The notes under the pieces: generated by a model
Told to the model about the DNA's origin: nothing
Seen by the model: only the letters and a program-made list of their open reading frames with translations
The model's database searches: none
Position numbers and translations under genes: made by a program
Shown: piece by piece, positions 57,278-64,000 of the stretch
Layout: each line of letters begins with the position of its first letter
Position numbering within the stretch: the first letter of the stretch is position 1
Assembly: GCF_019132875.1 (NCBI RefSeq)
Contig: NZ_JAHSPF010000004.1
Location: 310,001-374,000 of the forward strand
Origin: Erwinia phyllosphaerae
GTDB lineage: Bacteria > Pseudomonadota > Gammaproteobacteria > Enterobacterales > Enterobacteriaceae
Direction of reading: 5' to 3'
DNA length: 64,000 nt

Positions 57278-57523
57278 GTGAAATCTACTCAGGCTATTGA
57301 TAAAACCAGTCTGTTACAGAAAGCGAACGAGATGATCGGCAGTCACGAGGATTTTTTCCCGGGACTTGTCGCCACCGATGTTGAGCAAAAAGGCGACGTG
57401 CTGGTGTTTCGCGGCGACTATTTTCTTGATGATCAGGGATTACCGGGCAAAAAAAGCACGGTGGTGTTTAACGTTTTTAAATTTTTGGCCACCGAGCTGT
57501 CGCCGCTTTACCATCTGGAATAA
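57278..57523 (+). CDS. yciN: YciN family protein
   Basis: 81 aa, soluble, GTG start after AAAGGAGA. Core GDYFLDDQGLPGKKSTVVFN aligns to E. coli YciN ([20 protein letters not shown]). Function unknown. It lies between topA and sohB as in E. coli. Confidence 0.93.
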   Translation: MKSTQAIDKTSLLQKANEMIGSHEDFFPGLVATDVEQKGDVLVFRGDYFLDDQGLPGKKSTVVFNVFKFLATELSPLYHLE

Positions 57524-57540
57524 CGCCCGCCAGGCGGGCG
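57524..57540. terminator. Hairpin between yciN and sohB
   Basis: CGCCCGC-CA-GGCGGGCG, directly after the yciN stop and before the end of convergent sohB. No U-tract, so it is weak or bidirectional. Confidence 0.5.
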
Positions 57541-57549
57541 TGCTCAACC

Positions 57550-58599
57550 TTACAGCAGCGGTTTTTCGCCGCGCTGCCAGAGACGCAGCAGCAGGCGTTC
57601 GACGCTGGTGCTGGCGCTCTGCGTAAAGCGATCCATCATTTTTTTGCGCTTCACGTAGTGAACGGCAACAACCTCACGCTGGTTCATCTGGTCGATGATT
57701 AAATCGTCGCTGGTGCCGATAGCATCCACCAGCCCTTTTTCCAGGGCCTGAGTGCCGAACCAGTGCTCGCCTGTCGCCACGCTGTCGATATCCAGGGTCG
57801 GACGCATCTGGTGCACGAACTCTTTAAACAGCTGATGCGTTTCGTTAAGATCTTCACGAAACTTTTCACGTCCCTGCTCCGTATTTTCACCAAACAGCGT
57901 CAGCGTGCGCTTATATTCCCCGGCCGTATGCAGCTCAACGTCAATTTCGTTGCGCTTTAGCAGGCGGTTGAAGTTAGGGATCTGCGCGACAACGCCGATG
58001 GATCCAATAATAGAAAACGGCGCGGCTACAATATGGTCCGCCACGCAGGCCATCATATAGCCACCGCTGGCCGCTACTTTATCAACGGCCACGGTCAGGC
58101 GAATGTTTTTATCGCGCAGGCGCTGCAGCTGTGATGAAGCCAGGCCGTAGCCGTGCACCACGCCGCCGGGGCTTTCCAGACGCAGCAGCACTTCATCCTG
58201 AGGTTTTGCTACCGCCATAACCGCAGACACTTCTTCACGCAGTGAGGAGACTTCGTGTGCGTCCATGCTGCCTTTGAAGTCCAGCACGTAGAGCACGGGC
58301 TTGCCTTCGGCCGGTTTAATCCCCTGTTTGGCCTGGCTTTTTGCCGTTTTTGCCTCCAGTTTTTCTTTCTTCTTCTGCTCTTTATGCCAGCGTTTCTGCT
58401 CCTGCGGAGGCATACTGGCCAGCCGCATTTCATCCTTTATATGCTGATACTCTTTATCCAGGCGGGTCAGCTTGAGCTGCCCGCTTTGGGTGCGTTTGCG
58501 CATGGTCAGGTGGGTTATCAGAATCGCAATGGCCGCGATAGCGATAACTACCGTGACTGTTTTAGCCAGAAAAAGCCCGTAGTAAGAGAGTAGTTCCAC
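57550..58599 (-). CDS. sohB: Inner-membrane serine protease SohB
   Basis: 349 aa, S49 (SppA) family. Two N-terminal hydrophobic stretches (about 5-27), a charged coiled segment (about 65-105), then the peptidase: VLRLESPGGVVHGYGL and catalytic Ser in VAASGGYMMACVAD. Suppressor of htrA in E. coli; substrates unknown. In the E. coli order. Confidence 0.95.
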   Translation of the reverse strand: MELLSYYGLFLAKTVTVVIAIAAIAILITHLTMRKRTQSGQLKLTRLDKEYQHIKDEMRLASMPPQEQKRWHKEQKKKEKLEAKTAKSQAKQGIKPAEGKPVLYVLDFKGSMDAHEVSSLREEVSAVMAVAKPQDEVLLRLESPGGVVHGYGLASSQLQRLRDKNIRLTVAVDKVAASGGYMMACVADHIVAAPFSIIGSIGVVAQIPNFNRLLKRNEIDVELHTAGEYKRTLTLFGENTEQGREKFREDLNETHQLFKEFVHQMRPTLDIDSVATGEHWFGTQALEKGLVDAIGTSDDLIIDQMNQREVVAVHYVKRKKMMDRFTQSASTSVERLLLRLWQRGEKPLL

Positions 58600-58807
58600 T
58601 CATTCCACCTTATTTAACATCCAATTAGGAAAGCTGCTAGTGTAGCCGAGTCATCAGGTTGCGTCCTCAGATTCCCGCCGCCTCAGGTGGATTTTGCGTA
58701 ACATTACGCATAACCGTTCAGAGAAAGGCCGTTATCTGTTGCGGTCGGCGGATGAGCAGCGTTACCCTGTCGCCCTTGTCGTTACCTCTCTTTTCAAAGG
58801 CGCAATT

Positions 58808-59563
58808 ATGGATTATCAACCTGACAACAATCTGCTGACCGACCATATTATTCTTATTACCGGTGCCAGCGACGGTATTGGCCGCGAAGCCGCGTTGACC
58901 TATGCCCGTTTTGGCGCGCAGGTTATCCTGTTGGGGCGCAACCAGCAGAAAATCAGCGCCGTTGCCGACGAGATTGCTGCAACGGGTAAACCTGCTCCTC
59001 TCTCATTTTTGCTGGATTTAGACAGCGCAACGCCGCAGGAGTGCCAGCAGCTGGCGCAAGAGATTGCCCGTCATGTTCCCCGGCTGGACGGCGTGTTACA
59101 TAACGCAGGCCTGTTAGGTGATGTAGTACCAATGACGCAGCAGGATCCTGTGGTCTGGCAGCAGGTCATGCGCGTAAACGTCGACGCCACCTTTTTCCTG
59201 ACCCAGGCTCTGCTGCCGCTGCTGCTGAAGTCTGCTCATGGCGCACTGGTCTTTACCTCTTCCAGCGTGGGCCGCCAGGGGCGCGCAGGCTGGGGTGCCT
59301 ATTCCGTCTCTAAATTTGCTACCGAAGGTATGATGCAGGTGCTGGCCGAAGAGTATCGCGGTCAGTTACGCGTTAACTGTATCAATCCTGGCGGCACTCG
59401 CACGAAAATGCGCGCCAGCGCTTTTCCAGAGGAAAACGCCGACAAGCTGAAAACGCCAGCGGATATTATGCCAACCTATCTTTATGTGATGGGCGAAGAT
59501 TGCCAGCAGTCAGGGCAAAGCTTTGACGCGCAGCCGGGGCGTAAACCGGGAGCGGCAGAGTAA
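58808..59563 (+). CDS. yciK: YciK, short-chain dehydrogenase/reductase
   Basis: 251 aa SDR. TGASDGIGRE cofactor loop, DLDSA, HNAG, catalytic SSS/YxxxK in GAYSVSKFATEGMM. The start at 58808 (MDYQPDNNLLTDHIILITGA) fits; 38 earlier codons are open. The TAA overlaps the btuR ATG by one base, coupling them. Substrate unsettled. Confidence 0.93.
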   Translation: MDYQPDNNLLTDHIILITGASDGIGREAALTYARFGAQVILLGRNQQKISAVADEIAATGKPAPLSFLLDLDSATPQECQQLAQEIARHVPRLDGVLHNAGLLGDVVPMTQQDPVVWQQVMRVNVDATFFLTQALLPLLLKSAHGALVFTSSSVGRQGRAGWGAYSVSKFATEGMMQVLAEEYRGQLRVNCINPGGTRTKMRASAFPEENADKLKTPADIMPTYLYVMGEDCQQSGQSFDAQPGRKPGAAE

Positions 59564-60150
59564 TGGATGACCGCCACCAGCAGCGCCAGCAAAAGCTGAA
59601 AGAAAAAGTTGATGCGCGTATTGCGGCGGCTACCGAAACGCGCGGCATCCTGATGGTTTTTACCGGCAACGGTAAAGGAAAAACCACCGCTGCCTTCGGT
59701 ACCGCTGCACGCGCGGTCGGTCACCAGAAACGCGCAGGCGTTATCCAGTTTATTAAAGGCGACTGGCCTAACGGCGAGCGCAATTTACTGGAGCCGCACG
59801 GCGTGGAATTTCAGGTGATGGCGACAGGGTTTACCTGGGACACGCAAAACAGGGAAACGGATACGGCAGCCTGCCTGGCGGTCTGGGAGCATGCTAAGCG
59901 GATGTTGCAGGATGCTTCGCTGGATCTCGTGGTGCTGGACGAGCTGACCTATATGGTGAGTTTTGATTATCTGCCGCTGGAAGAAGCGATCGCAGCGCTA
60001 CGTAATCGCCCGGCGCAGCAAAGCGTCATTATTACCGGGCGCGGCTGTCACCGCGATCTGCTGGCGCTGGCGGATACCGTGACTGAAATGCGGCCGGTAA
60101 AGCATGCGTTTGATGCAGGTATACAGGCGCAACAGGGAATTGACTGGTAA
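59563..60150 (+). CDS. btuR: Cob(I)yrinic acid a,c-diamide adenosyltransferase
   Basis: 195 aa CobA/BtuR family. P-loop GNGKGKTTAAFG near residue 37, WDTQNRETD, Walker B DLVVLDELTYM, IITGRGCH. Adds the 5'-deoxyadenosyl group to corrinoids. No cobalamin riboswitch precedes it; it rides on yciK. Confidence 0.95.
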   Translation: MDDRHQQRQQKLKEKVDARIAAATETRGILMVFTGNGKGKTTAAFGTAARAVGHQKRAGVIQFIKGDWPNGERNLLEPHGVEFQVMATGFTWDTQNRETDTAACLAVWEHAKRMLQDASLDLVVLDELTYMVSFDYLPLEEAIAALRNRPAQQSVIITGRGCHRDLLALADTVTEMRPVKHAFDAGIQAQQGIDW

Positions 60151-60163
60151 CAAGAGATAAAAA

Positions 60164-60183
60164 AAGGCGAATCACTTCGCCTT
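60164..60183. terminator. Hairpin between btuR and rluB ends
   Basis: AAGGCGAA-TCAC-TTCGCCTT, with seven U on the minus-strand side. It ends the rluB message and probably also btuR. Confidence 0.75.
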
Positions 60184-60301
60184 CAGATGGTTGCCAGACC
60201 TACAGCCCGTGCGTTCCGGCATTTTATACAGCACCACCCTGGCCTGCTGGCAGCGGAGGCCAACCGGATAAGTGGGCCGTTTTGGCACCCGATTGCGTCG
60301 G

Positions 60302-61168
60302 TTAACGCTTGCTGGCCGGGCGGCGATTACCGCTGACCTGCGTATGGCGTTTAACCGCGCGGCGGATCTGGTTAGCCTTGGTACGACGACGATCTTTTTC
60401 TACCGCAACTTTACTGGTGGTTTCTGGCGGCAGGCCGACCAGCTCACGTAAATAGTTGGTTGGCGGCAGCTCCAGTTCAGTCCAGCCCCCGCGCGGTAAA
60501 CCTTTTGGTAAGGTAATGTCGCCGTAACGTGTACGGATCAGACGGCTGACCTGCACGCCTACGGATTCCCACAGACGACGGACTTCACGATTGCGCCCTT
60601 CGGTCAGCGTTACGCTGTACCACTGGTTAATGCCTTCACCGCCGGTAAACTTCAGCGTTTTAAACGATGCAGGGCCATCTTCCAGCTGTACGCCTCGGCT
60701 TAGCTGTTTAAGCTTGTCATCATCCACCTGACCGAAGACGCGAACGGCATATTCCCTTTCTACTTCACGGCTTGGGTGCATCAGACGGTTAGCCAGCTCG
60801 CCATCGGTAGTAAACAGCAGCAGGCCACAGGTATTCACGTCCAGACGGCCTACGGCAATCCAGCGCGCGCCGCGCAGCTTTGGCAAACGGTCAAATACGG
60901 TAGGACGGCCTTCCGGATCGTTACGGGTGCACAGCTCGCCTTCCGGCTTGTAATAAGCCAGTACGCGACAGATTTCACTGGTGGATTCTGCGACGGAGAC
61001 CAGATGGCCGTCGATACGGATTTTTAGTGCTTTACTCGGCTCTACGCGGTCGCCCAGCGTGGCTATTTTGCCGTCCACGCTGACGCGTCCGGCAGAAATC
61101 ATGGTTTCAATCTCGCGGCGGGAACCGTGCCCGGCGCGCGCTAAGACTTTCTGTAATTTTTCGCTCAT
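60302..61168 (-). CDS. rluB: 23S rRNA pseudouridine(2605) synthase
   Basis: 288 aa. N-terminal S4 RNA-binding domain ([20 protein letters not shown]), RsuA/RluB catalytic domain with [17 protein letters not shown] (catalytic Asp). The basic low-complexity tail ([15 protein letters not shown]) is usual. No stop-start overlap with neighbours. Confidence 0.95.
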   Translation of the reverse strand: MSEKLQKVLARAGHGSRREIETMISAGRVSVDGKIATLGDRVEPSKALKIRIDGHLVSVAESTSEICRVLAYYKPEGELCTRNDPEGRPTVFDRLPKLRGARWIAVGRLDVNTCGLLLFTTDGELANRLMHPSREVEREYAVRVFGQVDDDKLKQLSRGVQLEDGPASFKTLKFTGGEGINQWYSVTLTEGRNREVRRLWESVGVQVSRLIRTRYGDITLPKGLPRGGWTELELPPTNYLRELVGLPPETTSKVAVEKDRRRTKANQIRRAVKRHTQVSGNRRPASKR

Positions 61169-62020
61169 GGCGCTGCCTCTGTGTCGCCTTCCCAGGCGTC
61201 ATTAAGTGAATTGGCCCGTGACTTGAGAGGCGAATGCGCGGTGGCTTGCTCGCCCCTGTTTCAGGGGAAGCGCATTCTACACTAAGTTATCTGCTATTGA
61301 TAACGCTACCGGGTCGTTTGCATGGGAAAAGCGTCACGCGCTGTCCGCGACACAGGTTAGCGGCCAACCCGACAGATAATCTTATCGTTTACTCATTCCT
61401 TATTCTTAACAAATCGCCTGCCCTAAGCCAATTTAACGACGTCCGCAACCGCGCAACAAAAGCTCATTGTTATTTAATTGTTAATCATTATCGCGCTAAT
61501 ATTTTATAAATTAAAGTTAGCCTTTTAATTGCCGATACTGCGCCATTACTGGTTTTAGCTGAAAACAAACGCAAATTAATACAAAAACAGAGGCTGAATC
61601 AGTTAAGCAAAATGTTTTATAGATGTTAAAACCAGCTTTTTCCTGCAAGGCAGTCAATCAGGCTGACTTAATGCAAATTAATAAAAGCGTCAGTACATCA
61701 CTCCCAAAATAAGCAGGCGATATATATTGCAGATTGAGTTAATTCCTGACTATTCGGGTTATTATTATTTTCGCTGCTTAATTTGTTTGCTCGGCTAATA
61801 AGTTTGTGTAGAATTCACTCAGGCCATAAAGAGCCACATTAATGAACTGGTTACCAGTCATAATAAATTTTAGTTAAGTCACAAATAAATTTTAAATAGA
61901 AATTGGTTTTAAAAAACGGGGGGCGCAGCTCCCTTTATACCGCTGATTTCGGTCAGCATCGGCCTTACACGTCATTAATCTTCACCAGGGATTTTCCGAC
62001 GTGTCCGACAAAGTGTAACG
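61169..62020. other. Long AT-rich gap between rluB and the lipoprotein protease gene
   Basis: 852 bp. The first 250 bp contain the rluB promoter. From about 61440 onward the sequence is very AT-rich with no credible gene; it should contain the protease gene promoter. The composition suggests H-NS-type silencing or foreign origin, but this is inference. E. coli has yciQ and yciO near here instead. Confidence 0.6.
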
Positions 62021-62650
62021 ATGATGAAAAAAATAATTCCCTTAGCGGCGTTGGCATTGCTGACGCTCACCGGCTGCTCTGTCGGTAAATATGAGTACAG
62101 CAAAGAAGCGCTGAAGCGTGTGGACATGAATTTTACCGGCATTCCTACCATTCTGGGTGTAGGTTCGCTCGGCACCAGCATTCCGATTACGCCTGAGTAC
62201 AGCCTGACCGCTGCCCACGTGGCGAAGCTCTCCGTCCAGCGCGTTAAGGCCTATCATCCTTACTGCGATCTGGCGATCATTTACCACAAAAACGACATGA
62301 AGACCCTGCCGAAATTCCGCGAGGGCGATATTGGCGAGTCGGTAAAAATGTATGGCTATAGCTTTATTACCGCAATGCCGGTGGAATCTTCCGGTGTCAA
62401 TCTGGCCCTGACCGGCATTCGTAACGAGTGGAATAAACGTCCCTGCGTGGCAATGGCTTCCAATGCGGGCGTAGTAAAAGGTATGTCGGGCGGCGCGGTT
62501 TATAACAGCGACGACACTATCGGTGGCGTTATTGTCGGCTTCACTAATGAAATTAAGCGTCATAAAGCCAGCAACGTGCCTTTAAAAGACGTTTCGCTTT
62601 ATATTCCTTACGAAGATTTTAAGGACTGGCTACAAAAAACCACTTCTTAA
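62021..62650 (+). CDS. Trypsin-like serine protease lipoprotein
   Basis: 209 aa. Lipoprotein signal ending LTLTGC (Cys19). The mature domain has a chymotrypsin-type triad: His66 in YSLTAAHVAKL, Asp83 in PYCDLAIIYH and Ser156 in VKGMSGGAVYN. The GMSGGAV text is the oxyanion-hole motif. The small size (about 190 aa mature) and lack of PDZ domain set it apart from DegP. Position +2 is Ser, so outer-membrane sorting is likely. A start one codon later (62024) is possible. AT-rich surroundings and a location between rluB and yciO suggest later acquisition. The substrate is unknown. Confidence 0.85.
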   Translation: MMKKIIPLAALALLTLTGCSVGKYEYSKEALKRVDMNFTGIPTILGVGSLGTSIPITPEYSLTAAHVAKLSVQRVKAYHPYCDLAIIYHKNDMKTLPKFREGDIGESVKMYGYSFITAMPVESSGVNLALTGIRNEWNKRPCVAMASNAGVVKGMSGGAVYNSDDTIGGVIVGFTNEIKRHKASNVPLKDVSLYIPYEDFKDWLQKTTS

Positions 62651-62814
62651 AGCAAATTTTTCTGCTAGTGAACTTTTGAAAGTAAATAAAGACAGCATCA
62701 GGGGTATTACCTTAAGGTAAACTTAATATTGTCTTAGTTTTAAATCAGGGAAGGAGAAAAGGAATGCCTGGTTTGGGAAAGGCTCGCCTGTCACCACGGC
62801 GAGCCACCAGCCTG

Positions 62815-63435
62815 TTAAAGGAAAGGTTTAATATCGCCTACGCCTTCGCGTACCACTTCCGGAGTATTTTCGGTAAGATCAATAACCGTTGTCGGCTGCT
62901 GCCCCAGATAGCCACCATGAATAATTAAATCCACCTGTTTGCCAATTTCATCCTGAATCGCTTCCGGATCGGATTCGGTGAAATCGTTGCCCGGCAGCAT
63001 CAGCGACGTCGACATTAAAGGCTCGTTTAACGCCTCCAGCAGCGCCAGCGCGACAGGATTAGACGGCACGCGCAGCCCGATAGTTTTACGCTTGTCGTTC
63101 ATCAGACGACGCGGCACTTCTTTGGTCGCCTTCAGAATAAACGTGTAGTTGCCCGGCGTATTATTTTTCATCAGCCGAAAAGCCGTATTATCGACGTGAG
63201 CGTAAGTGGAAAGCTCAGACAGATCGCGGCAAACCAGCGTGAAATTGTGATTACCGTCCAGCTGGCGAATGCGACAGATACGCTCCATCGCGCTTTTATC
63301 TTCCAGCTTACAGCCCAGCGCATAGCCGGAATCGGTAGGATAAACGATCACCGCGCCTTTATTTAAAAGCTCAACGGCCTGCTTGATCAGGCGCGGCTGC
63401 GGATTTTCCGGGTGTATATAAAAAAACTGACTCAT
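62815..63435 (-). CDS. yciO: YciO, Sua5/YrdC family protein
   Basis: 206 aa, the E. coli length. YrdC-like fold with N-terminal KQAVELLNKGAVIVYPTDSG and LRVPSNPVALALLEALNEPL. Related to threonylcarbamoyl-AMP synthases, but its own role is uncertain. The start at 63435 (MSQFFYIHPENPQPR) is conserved; ATG four codons earlier was rejected. Confidence 0.95.
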   Translation of the reverse strand: MSQFFYIHPENPQPRLIKQAVELLNKGAVIVYPTDSGYALGCKLEDKSAMERICRIRQLDGNHNFTLVCRDLSELSTYAHVDNTAFRLMKNNTPGNYTFILKATKEVPRRLMNDKRKTIGLRVPSNPVALALLEALNEPLMSTSLMLPGNDFTESDPEAIQDEIGKQVDLIIHGGYLGQQPTTVIDLTENTPEVVREGVGDIKPFL

Positions 63436-63473
63436 TGTTAACCTCATCTCCGTCGCGCAACGGGCGAACGGAT

Positions 63474-64000
63474 TTAAATTTCAGGGAAGCGTAGCCAGAC
63501 TGCTTCTACGCCAGCCGGAAGCCACAATTTTTTTCCCAGCTCGATCCACGGACAAGGTTGATGAAAATCCGATCCTTGCGACGCGGCCAGCTGGTAATCC
63601 TGCGCATAACGCGCCAGCTGCGTACGCTCATTGGGCGGCTGCTGGCACTGCGCCACTTCCATCGCATCACCGCCCTCTTCTTTAAAATGAGCGATAAGGC
63701 GCTTTAGCCACTTGGCGGAAAGCCCGTAGCGGCCCGGATGGGCCAGTACGGCACGTCCACCAGAATGATGAATAGCATCAATGGCTTGTTTGATTGTACA
63801 CCACTGTGGCGGCGCGTAGCCGGTTTTACCGCGCGCCAGGTAATTTTTAAACACCTGCGCCATATTATCGGCTTTTCCCTGCGCTATCAGATAGCGAGCG
63901 AAATGGCCACGGGTGATTGCGCCACCGTCCGCTAACGCCAGTGCGCCTTCCAGCGCGCCGGGAATGTGCGCTTTTTCCAGACGTTCCGCTATCAGTTGCG
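63474..64000 (-). CDS. rnm: RNase AM / PHP-domain exoribonuclease (YciV/TrpH), 5' part beyond window
   Basis: The C-terminal 175 codons are present; the frame stays open to base 64000, so the N-terminal part, including most of the PHP metal site, is outside. Readable text: [20 protein letters not shown] (metal His), [10 protein letters not shown] (metal Asp and His). E. coli Rnm matures 5' ends of rRNA. In E. coli it is adjacent to the trp operon, which would be expected just beyond the right edge. Confidence 0.93.
   Translation of the reverse strand, partial: QLIAERLEKAHIPGALEGALALADGGAITRGHFARYLIAQGKADNMAQVFKNYLARGKTGYAPPQWCTIKQAIDAIHHSGGRAVLAHPGRYGLSAKWLKRLIAHFKEEGGDAMEVAQCQQPPNERTQLARYAQDYQLAASQGSDFHQPCPWIELGKKLWLPAGVEAVWLRFPEI

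Noticed and set aside
59400-59563. Cobalamin riboswitch before btuR
   Set aside because: btuR starts on the stop codon of yciK, and no B12-box or riboswitch fold is visible before yciK or btuR.
61234-61509. 91-codon plus-strand frame in the rluB leader
   Set aside because: It overlaps the rluB promoter region, has no ribosome site, and its sequence becomes low-complexity at the end.

Overview
The window is a chromosomal segment of a gamma-proteobacterium of the order Enterobacterales. The gene order follows the Escherichia coli tyrR-psp-sap-rnb-acnA-cysB-topA-trp side region (mppA, mpaA, ycjG, tpx, tyrR, ycjFX, pspDCBA, pspF, sapABCDF, yciW, rnb, pdeR, osmB, yciH, pyrF, lapBA, pgpB, ribA, acnA, cysB, topA, yciN, sohB, yciK, btuR, rluB, yciO, rnm). 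Protein divergence from E. coli and the extra genes between these blocks suggest a Pantoea/Erwinia/Mixta-type lineage (Erwiniaceae). That family-level placement is inference, not proven by the sequence.

Layout. 1-2.7 kb: murein-peptide recycling (mppA cut by the left edge, mpaA, ycjG). 2.8-11 kb: tpx, an inserted LuxR solo, tyrR, ycjFX, and the phage-shock operon with its sigma-54 promoter and divergent activator pspF. 11-12 kb: a macrodomain gene (ymdB-like), a clear RyhB iron-responsive small RNA with Fur boxes, and a three-copy tandem repeat. 12-21.6 kb: the sap operon, broken between sapB and sapC by about 4.2 kb of accessory DNA. That DNA carries a lipoprotein, a predicted amidase effector with periplasmic partner, a decayed second copy of the sapB 3' end, and a NemR-like repressor with a DJ-1 family gene and three matching operators. 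21.7-33.2 kb: yciW, then accessory genes (LysR, chemoreceptor, DJ-1/isonitrile-hydratase-like, KGG stress protein, PTS EIICB, FdhF/YdeP oxidoreductase, and a two-gene membrane cassette). 33.3-43.5 kb: rnb, an SDR/LysR divergent pair, cstA-ybdD, and convergent pdeR(rpfR)/rpfF genes forming a DSF-type signal system, followed by a lone araD. 43.8-64 kb: conserved housekeeping genes with small membrane-protein genes near acnA/cysB that are too short for usual ORF calling, and a trypsin-like lipoprotein inserted between rluB and yciO.

How the genes fit together. MppA, MpaA and YcjG form successive steps of peptidoglycan peptide salvage. PspA-D with YcjX/YcjF respond to envelope stress under PspF. 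RpfF makes, and PdeR/RpfR is expected to sense, a diffusible fatty-acid signal and convert it into c-di-GMP turnover. The NemR-like regulator and its DJ-1 target look like an electrophile-stress module. LapA/LapB, PgpB, YciH and PyrF are envelope, lipid, translation and nucleotide functions. No rRNA, tRNA, transposase, integrase or CRISPR array was seen. The least explained pieces are the insertion in sap, the membrane/small-protein cassette at 31.8-32.9 kb, the lipoprotein protease at 62 kb and a 15-bp perfect-arm hairpin after ribA.
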